DNA from: Asticcacaulis tiandongensis
GTDB lineage: Bacteria > Pseudomonadota > Alphaproteobacteria > Caulobacterales > Caulobacteraceae
Direction: 5' to 3'
Length of the DNA: 64,000 nucleotides
Assembly: GCF_006475605.1 (NCBI RefSeq)
Contig: NZ_SSBC01000019.1
Coordinates: forward strand, 248,001 to 312,000
Shown piece after piece: positions 25,841 through 35,540 of this stretch. The position numbers and the translations under genes are program-made. The notes under the pieces were generated by a model. It did not search any database, was not told the origin of the DNA, and saw only the letters and a list, made by a program, of their open reading frames with translations. The stretch's first letter is position 1. Each line of letters begins with the position of its first letter.

Positions 25841-27493
25841 ATGTCAGAGAGACCCCCCCGTAATAAACCGGCTGCTAACCGGCGTGATGCCCTGAAATCC
25901 TTAAGTCTTGGGGCCTTGATGTTCGGCGGTGCCAGCACCGCACAGGCCGCACAGAATGATTGTAAAGCCGTGGTAGCTCCGGAGTGGGCGAAAGGCGTGG
26001 AAGGGCAGCGCAAGCCTGATCTGGGGAACGGCTATTTCCTCAATCCGCTGGTGGCGGGGGATCATCCTGATCCGACCATCCTTAAGGATGGCGAAGACTA
26101 TTACATGACCTTTTCGACCTTTGAGGCCTATCCGGGGCTGGTCATCTGGCACTCAAGGGATCTGGTCAACTGGCGGCCGCTGACGGCCAGTCTGACGAAA
26201 AATATCGGTGCCGTCTGGGCACCGGAACTGACCAAACACAAGGGGCGGTTCTATCTCTATATTCCGACCAAGAAGACAGACGCACCGGACAGCAAGACGA
26301 CCTCATGGGTGATCTGGGCAGACAACATCATGGGGCCGTGGTCGGAGCCGATTGATCTCAATCTGACGCGCCATATCGATCCGGGCCATGCGGTCGGCGA
26401 GGATGGGTCACGCTGGCTGTTCCTGTCGGGCGGAGATCGTATCCGCTTGTCGGATGACGGCCTGAGCACCGTAGGTGCGGTTGAGCATGTCTATGATCCG
26501 TGGCGATATCCTGATGACTGGGACGTTGAAGGTTTCTCACCGGAGGGGCCGAAGATTACCCGTCATGGCGACTATTATTATCTGATCACCGCCGTGGGGG
26601 GGACGGCGGGGCCGCCGACCGGACATATGGTCATTGCGGCGCGGTCGAAATCGATCAACGGGCCGTGGGAACATCACCCGAAAAACCCGCTGGTGCGCAC
26701 GGAATCTTTAAGTGAAAAGTGGTGGTCGCGCGGTCATGCGACGCTGGTTGAGGGGCCAGCCGGTGATTGGTGGAGCGTGTATCATGGCTATGAAAATGGC
26801 TTCTGGACGCTGGGGCGGCAGACGCTTCTGGCACCGGTGACCTGGACGAATGATGGCTGGTTTGAATTTGGCGGCGGCGACCTGTCGCAACCGATCAAAA
26901 AGCCTGCGGGCGGTAAGGCGCATGGTCATGAACCGGCGCATGGCTATGCCTTGTCGGATGATTTCCGTGAAGACCGTTATGGTGTCCAGTGGAACTTCTT
27001 TGCACCGAAACCGGATGAGGCGTCGCGCATTCGCCGCGAGAACGGCGTGCTGCACCTTAAGGCCACGGGTGAGGCGCCAAGTTCCTCGTCGCCGCTGGTC
27101 TGTGTGACCGGTGATCAGGCCTATGAATTCGAGTGCGAAATCGAGATTGATGATGGCGCATGGGCCGGGCTTTTGCTGTGGTACGACCGGCAGCTTTACT
27201 GCGGTCTGGGCTTTAACGCGAAAAACTTTATTACGCATCAGTATGGCATTGAGCGCGGCCGTCCGGCCAATCCGCACGGCAAACGCCTGCACATGCGTGT
27301 GCGCAATGACCGGCACATTGTCAGTTATTTCACCTCAAATGACGGGGTGAACTGGAAGCGCTTTGATCGCGGCATGGAGGTGTCAGGTTATCACCACAAT
27401 GTGCGTGGCGGCTTCCATATGCTCAAGCCCGGCTTCTATGCGGCGGGTAAGGGCGAGGTGCGCTTTAAAAACTTCAAGTACAAGGCATTGTGA
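25841..27493 (+). CDS. GH43 glycosidase with C-terminal beta-sandwich
   Basis: 550 aa exported enzyme, probably an exo-acting alpha-L-arabinofuranosidase or beta-xylosidase on pectin side chains. Signal has twin arginine (NRRDALKSLSLGALMFGG). The five-bladed propeller shows the GH43 triad: general base D77 (DHPDPT), pKa modulator Asp (RHIDPGHA) and general acid Glu (FSPEGP). From about 370 a C-terminal beta-sandwich domain follows (YALSDDFRED..WNFFAPKP..VLHLKATGE). AGAGGA 7 nt before the ATG supports this start. Only 24 nt separate it from PL1, and its stop overlaps the CE8 start (TGATG). Confidence 0.88.
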   Translation: MSERPPRNKPAANRRDALKSLSLGALMFGGASTAQAAQNDCKAVVAPEWAKGVEGQRKPDLGNGYFLNPLVAGDHPDPTILKDGEDYYMTFSTFEAYPGLVIWHSRDLVNWRPLTASLTKNIGAVWAPELTKHKGRFYLYIPTKKTDAPDSKTTSWVIWADNIMGPWSEPIDLNLTRHIDPGHAVGEDGSRWLFLSGGDRIRLSDDGLSTVGAVEHVYDPWRYPDDWDVEGFSPEGPKITRHGDYYYLITAVGGTAGPPTGHMVIAARSKSINGPWEHHPKNPLVRTESLSEKWWSRGHATLVEGPAGDWWSVYHGYENGFWTLGRQTLLAPVTWTNDGWFEFGGGDLSQPIKKPAGGKAHGHEPAHGYALSDDFREDRYGVQWNFFAPKPDEASRIRRENGVLHLKATGEAPSSSSPLVCVTGDQAYEFECEIEIDDGAWAGLLLWYDRQLYCGLGFNAKNFITHQYGIERGRPANPHGKRLHMRVRNDRHIVSYFTSNDGVNWKRFDRGMEVSGYHHNVRGGFHMLKPGFYAAGKGEVRFKNFKYKAL

Positions 27494-28491
27494 TGGACAC
27501 TATATCACGCAGACTGATTTTGGGTGGTCTGGCAGGCATGGGCCTGTCGGCGCTTAGTCCATCCCTTTGGGCACAGAACTTGTCCGGCAACCGTCCGGTG
27601 GTGCGTGTGCCGCAGGATCACAAGACTCTGGAGGCGGCTTTTGCGGCCCTTCCTGACACCGGTGGCACAGTTGAAATTGCCGCAGGCACCTATCGCGAGA
27701 AGCTGCAACTCGCCAAGCGCGATGTGCATCTGGTGGGCAAGGGCGAGTGTCCCGGGGATGTAATCATTGTCTGGGGTGACAGCGCCAAAATGGCCGGTGG
27801 CACAGGCAAGTCTTCGTCATTCACGGTCACGGGTGATGGGTTTCGGGCGGAGAATCTGACGATTTCCAATGACTATGATTACCATGCTGATCCGTCTCAG
27901 GCGGTCGCCTTGTATCTGACGGCAGATCGGGCAGTGTTGCGTAACGTCAGTCTTCTGGGGGGGCAGGATACGCTCTATGCGGCGTCGAAAGACCGCAATA
28001 ATCCGAGCCGCCAGTATTATGATCACTGCTATATCGAAGGCCATGTCGATTACATTTTCGGCAATGCGCTGGCTTTGTTCGACCGCTGTCATCTGCATGT
28101 TCTGAAACGTGGGACGGCGTTCATTACGGCCCATAGTCGCACGGCAGACACCGAGACCTCGGCCTATGTGTTTGACCATTGCCGCATCACCATTGAGGCC
28201 GGTTCGGGCAATGTCTATTTCGGGCGCGCTTGGCGGCCCTATGCGCAGGTTATTTTCCTTAATACCGAGATTGGCGAAGGGCTGCATCCCGAAGGCTGGC
28301 GCGAATGGACGCCGGGCAAGACCGAGACCTATGCCACGGCGCATTTTGCCGAATATGGCTCAACGGGGGCTGGCGGCAATATGGATATGCGGGTGTTCTG
28401 GGCCAAAGCCCTGACGGATGCGCAAGCCGCGCAGTGGCGGCGCGAGGTTATTTTCAAAGACAATAGCTGGATCGGAGCCGCCAATGGTTAA
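27493..28491 (+). CDS. pectin methylesterase, CE8
   Basis: 332 aa beta-helix enzyme removing methyl groups from homogalacturonan so that lyases can act. Twin-arginine signal SRRLILGGLAGMGLSA, cleavage near LWAQ. Catalytic motifs: GGQDTLYA (Q158, D159), VDYIFGNALALFD (D186) and GRAWRPY (R246). ATG 27493 overlaps the GH43 stop by one base; a GTG just before is in frame. The 3' end overlaps the next gene by 8 nt. The length and motif order are typical of bacterial CE8. Confidence 0.92.
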   Translation: MDTISRRLILGGLAGMGLSALSPSLWAQNLSGNRPVVRVPQDHKTLEAAFAALPDTGGTVEIAAGTYREKLQLAKRDVHLVGKGECPGDVIIVWGDSAKMAGGTGKSSSFTVTGDGFRAENLTISNDYDYHADPSQAVALYLTADRAVLRNVSLLGGQDTLYAASKDRNNPSRQYYDHCYIEGHVDYIFGNALALFDRCHLHVLKRGTAFITAHSRTADTETSAYVFDHCRITIEAGSGNVYFGRAWRPYAQVIFLNTEIGEGLHPEGWREWTPGKTETYATAHFAEYGSTGAGGNMDMRVFWAKALTDAQAAQWRREVIFKDNSWIGAANG

Positions 28492-31400
28492 TCTCAATCG
28501 CCGTGGCTTTTTGGGCGTGGCCGGTGCGGGCGTGGCTTTGTCGGCGGGCGCACAGGCGCAGTCAAAAACCGCAACACTTGATATTCCCGATGAGGGGTGG
28601 AATCTGTGGATTGATGAACAGGCAGCCTTCAAGGATGACGTGATCTATCTGCCGTCGCAGGTGGATCTGAAATCGTTGCCCATTAATCCGCCGACCGGTG
28701 GCTGGGGCGCTTTGCGGCCCGAAGTGACGGTGACGCTGCCTGCCACGGTTGAGCAATATTTCTGGGGCCGGTTCGGTCTGAGGCCCTATGGGGCGGATGA
28801 ATATCGCTATGCCGAAGATGATGATGTGCCGCAAAACGGGGCCTATCGCGGGGTGTCCTGGTGGTATCGCACTATCGATATTCCGGCCTCGGCCAAGGGT
28901 AAGCGCGTATTCTTGCACATTCGCGGCGCACGGCTGCGGGCCGAAGTGTTTCTGAATGAGAAGCTGGTCGGCTATTCGATCATGTCGGAACTGCCGATTG
29001 ATTGCGACCTGACGGCAGCGATGAATGCAGGCGGGCCAAACCGTCTGGCGATCCGCATTACCAATCCGGGCGGGCGCTATGACTGGCGCGATTCCACGAC
29101 CATGATGTGGGGCAAGCTGAAGCTGTTTGCCTCGCACGGGTTTGGTGGGCTTGATCGCGGTATGTCGCTGAGCGTGCATCCGCTGGCGGCGCACATCGAA
29201 GACGCGTGGGTGCTCAACACGCCTGATCCGCGAAAAGTCACCGCCCATATGCAGGTGCGTCTGGCTAAGCCCGCGACAGCGGCGGCGCTTAAGGCTGCGG
29301 CCAGCGTCAGCTTAACGGATGATCATGGCAAACCGCTTGCCGCGCAGATTAGTCTTAAGGACAGCAAGGTCGAAGGAACTCTGGCGACGCTGGTGTTTGA
29401 TCTGCATGCGCCGGAAGCAAAGCTGTGGGATCTGGAAAACCGTCACCTCTATCGCATCGATTTTGCCTATAAGGCGGGTAAGGAAGCGTCACAAAGCAAT
29501 GTGCGGTTCGGCTTCCGCTGGTTTGTGGTTGATGGGGTCGGCACGGACGCCATGCTCAGGCTCAATGGTAAGCGTATCAAGCTCTATTCGGCGATTTCCT
29601 GGGGCTATTGGGCCTATAATGGCATGTGGCCGACGCCCGCTCTGGCGCGGCGCGAGGTTGAGGCGGCGCAAGCCTTGGGGCTCAATGCGCTGCATGCCCA
29701 CCGTAATATCGGTAAACACGATGTCTTTACGGCGCAGGACGAGATGGGCCTGATGCGGGTGATGGAGCCCGGTGGCGGACGTCATGCCATTGGCCGTGAT
29801 CTGAAAGAGGGTGAGTCCTTAAATGAGGCCGACCGTTTCAGCCGCGACTTCATGTTTGAGAAATGCGTGGCCATGGCCCGAACCTTCCGCTCGCATCCAT
29901 CACTGGCGCACTATACGCTGCAAAACGAGATCGGGGCCAATCTGCAAAATCCCGATGTGCAGCGCGTGCTGAAGGCCATCCACGACACTGATCCGTCACG
30001 CACGGTCATCCTCAATGATGGCTTTGTGAAGCGCGGCGCAGCGCAGGCCATGTATCTGGCCTATAATGACCATTACTTCCGTTCGGATGTCGAGGAATGG
30101 GGCGGCTGGTGGGTTGAGCATCAGGCGGCGGGTGATCAGTGGTATGACCGTTTTTACGTCAACCGCGATGACTATGTGCACCGTCAGACCGGCAAGCCCT
30201 ATATTGTCGAGTTCGGCGAGATGCAGGGCTGTGCGGTCGCCGACAACCACGTGAAAATGGTGGCCGATATTCTGGCCAACGGCGGAAAGTCCTATGACCT
30301 TGAGGATCACAAGATCATCATCGAAAACACCTCGGCTTATCTGGATAAGTGGGGGTTCCGCAAGGCGTTCCCGACGACCGAAAGTCTGTTTCTGTCGGTG
30401 GGTCGTAAGGTCTATGACGGCTGGCAGAACTATATGGAAAATATCCGCATCGGTAATGAGGTGGATATTGCGGCAATCTCCGGCTGGGAAACGACGGCTA
30501 TCGAAAACCATTCTGGGATTGTCGATAACCTGCGCTATTTCAAGGCCAATCCTGACCTGATCCGCGTCAGTCTTCAGCCCGTGCGTCCGGTCGCCAAGCA
30601 GCGGCGTCTGGTCTATGCGGCGGGTGAGGTGGCGGAACTGGATATCTATCTGCTCAATGACACCAATGCGGCGGTTCCGGGTGAACTGAAGCTCAGTCTG
30701 GTGACACCGGATGGGAAGGTCACGGACATCGCCACCTATCCGGCACCGGCCTTTAAGGACGATGTGTTCAGCTATCTGCTGGCGGAAAATGTAAAAACGC
30801 CGGTGCTGACGCAGGGGGGCATCAACAAGGTGCGCCTTGAGCTTAAGGGGCATCCGGTCTTTGAACGTGAACTGTGGGTGGTGGATGTGAAACCGTACTT
30901 CCCGCGTCGCCTCAAGGTCGGGTTGTCGGGCGTTTCGAAATCCTTCCGCGCCCAGCTTACGGGGATCAGTGGTGTGGCGTTTGAAGACTTCAGAGCCGGT
31001 GTCAAATATGATGCTGTGATCGCGTCAGGTCTTAAGGCCGATGAGATCGAACGCCGTGACATTGCTGAAAAAACCGGTCACGAAGCTCAGCCGAAAAAGG
31101 ATGAAAAACCGGTTCTGGTGCTTGGGGAACTGCCTGCCGATGTGCTTAAGGCCGTGCAGGGCGGGACGCCGCTTCTGGCCTATGTGCCCGAAGACGGTCT
31201 GGCTGAGGGTGTGGCCAAGCAACTCGAAGGTCTCGGCCTGTTCAGCTATCAGGGGCGTGTCGGTAATCTGCGGGCACCGTGGATGGGCAACTGGAACTAT
31301 CTCAGGGCCCATGCCCTGTTTGACGGTATCCCTGCCGATCAGGCGACCTCGGTCTGGCATCAGGTTGAAGGTGAGCCGTCGAACGGGCTGATCATTGACG

Positions 31401-31579
31401 GTTCAGGTCTTGAGGTGGTGGCGGCCTATAGTCGTGACCATGACCGGCATAATGGTGCGGCGACCTTTACGGCGCAAAAGAACGGGATGAAGGTGGTGTT
31501 TCAACGTCTGCCGGACATGGTGGCGCCGTTGCAAACCCGTTTCCTGATCAATGCAATCAACTGGATGGTGCAGGCATGA
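28484..31579 (+). CDS. GH2-family glycosidase, beta-galactosidase-like
   Basis: 1031 aa. Classic twin-arginine signal NRRGFLGVAGAGVALSAG. Modules: sugar-binding jelly roll (about 80-230, with YRGVSWWYRT and VFLHIRGAR..AEVFLN), immunoglobulin-like domain, TIM barrel (about 350-620) and a long C-terminal beta region. The acid/base is in LQNEIG (E482) and the nucleophile candidate is E576 (YIVEFGEMQG). GH2 members act on beta-galactosides, mannosides or glucuronides; in this RG-I operon, galactan side chains are the obvious target (inference). ATG 28484 is inside the CE8 gene end; a longer frame to 28418 would overlap CE8 by 74 nt and lack the signal at its N-terminus. Confidence 0.85.
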   Translation: MVNLNRRGFLGVAGAGVALSAGAQAQSKTATLDIPDEGWNLWIDEQAAFKDDVIYLPSQVDLKSLPINPPTGGWGALRPEVTVTLPATVEQYFWGRFGLRPYGADEYRYAEDDDVPQNGAYRGVSWWYRTIDIPASAKGKRVFLHIRGARLRAEVFLNEKLVGYSIMSELPIDCDLTAAMNAGGPNRLAIRITNPGGRYDWRDSTTMMWGKLKLFASHGFGGLDRGMSLSVHPLAAHIEDAWVLNTPDPRKVTAHMQVRLAKPATAAALKAAASVSLTDDHGKPLAAQISLKDSKVEGTLATLVFDLHAPEAKLWDLENRHLYRIDFAYKAGKEASQSNVRFGFRWFVVDGVGTDAMLRLNGKRIKLYSAISWGYWAYNGMWPTPALARREVEAAQALGLNALHAHRNIGKHDVFTAQDEMGLMRVMEPGGGRHAIGRDLKEGESLNEADRFSRDFMFEKCVAMARTFRSHPSLAHYTLQNEIGANLQNPDVQRVLKAIHDTDPSRTVILNDGFVKRGAAQAMYLAYNDHYFRSDVEEWGGWWVEHQAAGDQWYDRFYVNRDDYVHRQTGKPYIVEFGEMQGCAVADNHVKMVADILANGGKSYDLEDHKIIIENTSAYLDKWGFRKAFPTTESLFLSVGRKVYDGWQNYMENIRIGNEVDIAAISGWETTAIENHSGIVDNLRYFKANPDLIRVSLQPVRPVAKQRRLVYAAGEVAELDIYLLNDTNAAVPGELKLSLVTPDGKVTDIATYPAPAFKDDVFSYLLAENVKTPVLTQGGINKVRLELKGHPVFERELWVVDVKPYFPRRLKVGLSGVSKSFRAQLTGISGVAFEDFRAGVKYDAVIASGLKADEIERRDIAEKTGHEAQPKKDEKPVLVLGELPADVLKAVQGGTPLLAYVPEDGLAEGVAKQLEGLGLFSYQGRVGNLRAPWMGNWNYLRAHALFDGIPADQATSVWHQVEGEPSNGLIIDGSGLEVVAAYSRDHDRHNGAATFTAQKNGMKVVFQRLPDMVAPLQTRFLINAINWMVQA

Positions 31580-32472
31580 GGGTATTCATTTTAGCATCGC
31601 TTATGTTGTTGGCGGCGACGCCGGTTTTTGCGCAAACTCCGGCCACTACTCTGACCGCCGAAGACTATGCGGCGCGGGCAGAGGTAAAGAAGATCACGGC
31701 GAAGAAAATCGTTCTGGTAGGCGATTCGACCACGGCGGTTATTGGTGGCTGGGGGCCGAGTTTTTGTGCGCAGCATTTAACCTCGTTTGTGGCGTGCGTG
31801 AATCTGGCGCGCGGGGGGCGTTCGACCTTTAATTATCGCGCCGAAGGGTCATGGGATATTGCTCTGGCCGAGATGAAATCGGGCGGGTTTAGTGAAACCT
31901 ATGTGCTGATTCAGTTTGGCCATAATGATCAGCCGGGCAAGCCCGGCCGGTCAACCGATCTGGAAACCGAATTTCCGCAAAATCTGAGGCGTTATGTTGA
32001 AGAGGTACGCGCCGCCGGTGCGGTGCCGGTTCTGGTGACACCGCTGACGCGGCGGGGTTTCAAAAACGGTGTGGTGGAAAACGATCTGGGTCTGTGGGCC
32101 GAAGCCACGCGCAAGGTTGCGGCGGAAATGGATGTGCCGCTGGTTGATCTCTATGCGCGTTCGCAGGAGGCCGTGCAGGACATGGGGGCGGTCGCGGCCA
32201 TGCGGTTTGCGCAAAAACCGCCGTCAGATCAGGTGCGTGAAGCAGGCAAAACCGGCAATACTATTCCAGGCTCGACCGGTGTGGTACCTGTGCCAGCTAT
32301 GACACCGGTGACAGAGGCGCAAATCCGCGCTACGACGGAGCCTATGGGTCAGGCAAGACTCAGTTTTGACTATACCCATCTTGGTCGTGAAGGTGCGGAT
32401 TTCTTTGCCGCAATTGTGACACGCGAACTGGCGAAGGTTGTGCCCGAACTGCGAAAAGACCTTATACCTTAA
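31576..32472 (+). CDS. rhamnogalacturonan acetylesterase, CE12 (SGNH hydrolase)
   Basis: 298 aa secreted esterase removing acetyl groups from GalA in RG-I. Sec signal MRVFILASLMLLAATPVFAQ. SGNH blocks: GDSTT with nucleophile S51, LARGGRST (Gly block), FGHND (N117) and DYTHLG (D265, H268). An insertion at about 215-255 with Pro/Thr-rich sequence separates the last block from the core. The start overlaps the GH2 stop (ATGA). It works together with PL26 and GH105, which need deacetylated backbone. Confidence 0.92.
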   Translation: MRVFILASLMLLAATPVFAQTPATTLTAEDYAARAEVKKITAKKIVLVGDSTTAVIGGWGPSFCAQHLTSFVACVNLARGGRSTFNYRAEGSWDIALAEMKSGGFSETYVLIQFGHNDQPGKPGRSTDLETEFPQNLRRYVEEVRAAGAVPVLVTPLTRRGFKNGVVENDLGLWAEATRKVAAEMDVPLVDLYARSQEAVQDMGAVAAMRFAQKPPSDQVREAGKTGNTIPGSTGVVPVPAMTPVTEAQIRATTEPMGQARLSFDYTHLGREGADFFAAIVTRELAKVVPELRKDLIP

Positions 32473-32499
32473 GAAAACCAATAAACAGGAACAGAAACA

Positions 32500-33804
32500 A
32501 TGCCCGGACATACTCTCAAGCGTCATCTGTGTTTAACGGCGGCCATCGGTCTTATGTGGTTGCCGGTAAGCGGACAAGGGGCGGTGATCGGGCAGAATGT
32601 GCCGTTTCCACCGCTGACGGCGGAGCGCCTGACGCCGGATCAGCAGGACTGGCGGGATTATCTGGCACGTTCCGAAGCCCAGAAACAGGCCGACCGCGCG
32701 GTTCTGGCGGCAGAGCGCAAGGGACTGACCGAGATTCCGGCGTCGGCTCAGGCCGGAAATGGCGAAAAAACCATGCCGTTGAACAGGCCAGCGGACTGGT
32801 ACGCGTCTTCTGAGGCCCGTCAGGTTGCCGATCATATCGTCAGCTACCAGACACCGGCGGGCGGCTGGACGAAGAACCATCCGCGCGACGCCGCCCCCCG
32901 TCAGAAAGGACAGGCCTTTACGGCGCGCGGGTCTGTGCGGGTGCCGACAGCGGGTGATTTCGACACCGGCAGCGATGCGGAATGGAGCTATGCCGGTACG
33001 ATTGATAATGAGGCAACGACGCTTGAAATCCGCTTTCTGATGAAGGTGGCGGCGCAGTTACCGGCCGCTGAGGCGAAGCCCTATATTGCGGCTGCCGAAA
33101 AGGGATTGACCTATCTGTTTGCCGCACAATTTCCCAATGGCGGCTGGCCTCAGGTCTGGCCGCTTCAGGGCGGTTATCATGACGGTGTGACGCTGAATGA
33201 CAATGCCATGATCGAGGTGATCTCGCTGATGGATGAGGTGTCGCGCAGTGTCGGGGAATTCAGCCTCCTTAGTGAAGCCACGCGTCAGAAGGCGGCGGAC
33301 TCTGAGACGAAAGGGGTGAATAACCTTCTGGTGTCTCAGGTACGGGTGGGTGATAAGGGGGGGCTGTGGGCGCAGCAATATGACGCCCTGACCCTGACAC
33401 CGGCTTCGGCGCGTAACTATGAGCCACCGGCCATAAGTTCGTCGGAAAGTGCTGCTGTTTTAGGCTATCTGATGAGCCTGCCTGATCCGTCGCCGGAAAT
33501 AGTTAAGGCGGTCGATGATGGGGTGAAGATGTTGCACCATCTGAAGATTCACGACAAGGTTTTCAGACGGGTCAGCGAAACCGAGGGGCGTCGACTGGTG
33601 ACCGAAGACGGTGCGGTGATCTGGGCGCGTTACTATGATCCGAAGACCCTGAAGCCGATCTTTGGCGAGCGCGACAAATCCGTTTTTGACAGCGTAGATG
33701 ATGTCGGCCTTGAGCGGCGTAACGGTTATGCCTGGTTCTCGACCAGCCCGCAGAAAATAATTGATGCCTATGACGCGTGGAAAAAAACGCACGGTGACCA
33801 CTAA
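32500..33804 (+). CDS. pectate lyase, PL10 (operon copy)
   Basis: 434 aa (alpha/alpha)3-type lyase for homogalacturonan. Sec signal ends near SGQGA. A helical N-terminal part (about 35-95) precedes the catalytic domain (WYASSEARQVADHIVSYQTP.GGWTKN, TIDNEATT, FPNGGWPQVWP, VTLNDNAMIEV), which carries the PL10 aromatic/Asp motifs. AGGA lies 9 nt before ATG. It is 27 nt after CE12 and overlaps the next gene by one base (TAATG). A paralogue lies at 51720-53033 on the other strand, with different linker sequence. Confidence 0.9.
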   Translation: MPGHTLKRHLCLTAAIGLMWLPVSGQGAVIGQNVPFPPLTAERLTPDQQDWRDYLARSEAQKQADRAVLAAERKGLTEIPASAQAGNGEKTMPLNRPADWYASSEARQVADHIVSYQTPAGGWTKNHPRDAAPRQKGQAFTARGSVRVPTAGDFDTGSDAEWSYAGTIDNEATTLEIRFLMKVAAQLPAAEAKPYIAAAEKGLTYLFAAQFPNGGWPQVWPLQGGYHDGVTLNDNAMIEVISLMDEVSRSVGEFSLLSEATRQKAADSETKGVNNLLVSQVRVGDKGGLWAQQYDALTLTPASARNYEPPAISSSESAAVLGYLMSLPDPSPEIVKAVDDGVKMLHHLKIHDKVFRRVSETEGRRLVTEDGAVIWARYYDPKTLKPIFGERDKSVFDSVDDVGLERRNGYAWFSTSPQKIIDAYDAWKKTHGDH

Positions 33805-35540
33805 TGCAGCGGTTAGTATTGAAGCAGATTGTGCGGTTATGTTGCGCCCTGACGGCTATTGGGGCGCTGACGGGGGCGGCTGTGGCGGAGCCGGTTATGC
33901 CCTCTGGTATTTGGGTGCCGGATCAGGGCGATGGCACCTATATCAATCCGATCCTTAATGGCGACTATTCTGATCCCGATGCGGTGCGGGTGGGGGACGA
34001 CTATTTTCTGACGGCGTCTTCCTTTACTAATATTCCCGGCCTGCCGGTGCTGCATTCAAAGGATCTGGTGAACTGGACCCTGATTGGCTATGCGCTTTCG
34101 CGTAATGTGCCGGACGCCCACCACAGTGTGGCGCGGCGCGGCGGCGGGGTGTGGGCACCGGCGATCCGGCATCATGATGGCCTGTTCCATATCTATTATC
34201 CCGATCCGGATTTTGGCATTTTTGTCGTCAGCGCCAAGGACCCTGCGGGGCCGTGGTCTGAGCCGGTGCTGGTTGAAGGCGCGAAGGGTGTTATTGATCC
34301 GGCACCGTTCTGGGATGAGGACGGGCAAGGCTGGCTGGTCTATTCCTACGCCAAGTCGCGTTCAGGTATCATCAATGTTGTTGCGCTGAAAAAGCTCAAT
34401 GGTGATGGCACGAAAACTGTCGGTGAAGAAAAGATCATCATCAACGGCGATAATTTGCCCAAGGTGCAGACCTCTGATGGCCCCAAGGACTGGGTGGTGA
34501 TCGAGGGCGCGAAGCTTTATAAGCGCGACGGCTGGTATTATATTTTTGCCCCTGCCGGTGGCGTGAAAGGTGGCTGGCAGGGCGTGTTCCGTTCGCGGAC
34601 TATCGAAGGCCCCTATGAGGAGCGCAATGTGCTCGATCAGGGCCAGACACCGGTCAATGGCCCGCATCAGGGGGCGTGGATTGATACGCCTTCGGGTGAG
34701 GACTGGTTCGTGCATTTTCAGGACACCGACTCCTATGGGCGTCGCGTGCACCTTCAACCGGTAAGCTGGCCCAAGGGGCAGTGGCCGGTCATTGGGGAGC
34801 CTCAGAAAGGCACCCATTACGGTCAGCCGGTGTTACACCATAAGAAGCCTTCAGGCTCTGCGCAGCCGATTGCTATTCCGCCGGTCGATGATGATTTCGC
34901 CAGCGGCCCGCATCTGGGCTGGCAATGGCAGGCCAATCCGGCAGATGACTGGCGCGACGCTTCGGTTACGGGGCATCTGCGGCTGAAATCGGTGTCTTCG
35001 TCGTCTAATCTTTGGGAGAGCGGGCATATTTTCAGTCAGAAGCTGCCGGGCATGACCTTTGAGGCGACGACGAAGTTGGACTTTGCGCCTAAGGCTGTGG
35101 GTGAGCGGGCGGGGCTTACCCTGTTTGGCTATTCTTATGGTTTTGTCGGATTGCAAAACACGCCGGAGGGTTTGCGGGTCGTTCAGGCCGCCAATCTGAC
35201 GGCCAATGAAAACGGCACGGAACAGGTTACATCGGGGCCGGTGCATACGGGGCCGGTGTGGCTTAAGGTATCTGTCGCGCCGATCCGTGAAACCATTGCG
35301 CCACCGGCTGACCCGACGCGATACTGGCCGTCCATGACGCGCGCGATCTACGCCCGTGCGCAGTTCAGCTATAGCCTTGATGGCAAGACCTATGTGCCTC
35401 TGGGGGCGGCAGTGACGGTTAAGCCGGGGCGTTGGGTCGGGTCGCAGCTTGGCCTGTTTGCGCAGGCCCCCGCGGGCACACCGGCCTTTGCCGCTACGGC
35501 GGTGGGACACGCTGATTTCGACGATTTCAGCGTAAAATAA
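33804..35540 (+). CDS. GH43 (beta-xylosidase/arabinofuranosidase type) with C-terminal domain
   Basis: 578 aa. Sec signal ends at GAAVAE. The propeller has NGDYSDPDAVRVGDDYF (general base Asp), GVIDPAPFWDEDG (second Asp) and the general acid in WVVIEGAKLYKR. A beta-sandwich follows from about 350 (VDDDFASGPHLGWQWQANP), as in the GH43 subfamilies of beta-xylosidases and exo-arabinanases/galactosidases. It differs clearly from the GH43 at 25841, which has a Tat signal and a different C-terminal domain, so the two probably attack different linkages. Coupled on both sides through TAATG overlaps. Confidence 0.87.
   Translation: MQRLVLKQIVRLCCALTAIGALTGAAVAEPVMPSGIWVPDQGDGTYINPILNGDYSDPDAVRVGDDYFLTASSFTNIPGLPVLHSKDLVNWTLIGYALSRNVPDAHHSVARRGGGVWAPAIRHHDGLFHIYYPDPDFGIFVVSAKDPAGPWSEPVLVEGAKGVIDPAPFWDEDGQGWLVYSYAKSRSGIINVVALKKLNGDGTKTVGEEKIIINGDNLPKVQTSDGPKDWVVIEGAKLYKRDGWYYIFAPAGGVKGGWQGVFRSRTIEGPYEERNVLDQGQTPVNGPHQGAWIDTPSGEDWFVHFQDTDSYGRRVHLQPVSWPKGQWPVIGEPQKGTHYGQPVLHHKKPSGSAQPIAIPPVDDDFASGPHLGWQWQANPADDWRDASVTGHLRLKSVSSSSNLWESGHIFSQKLPGMTFEATTKLDFAPKAVGERAGLTLFGYSYGFVGLQNTPEGLRVVQAANLTANENGTEQVTSGPVHTGPVWLKVSVAPIRETIAPPADPTRYWPSMTRAIYARAQFSYSLDGKTYVPLGAAVTVKPGRWVGSQLGLFAQAPAGTPAFAATAVGHADFDDFSVK

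Noticed and set aside
29996-30853. 285-codon open frame antisense to the GH2 gene
   Set aside because: Shadow of the GH2 reading frame; composition unlike real proteins in the window.
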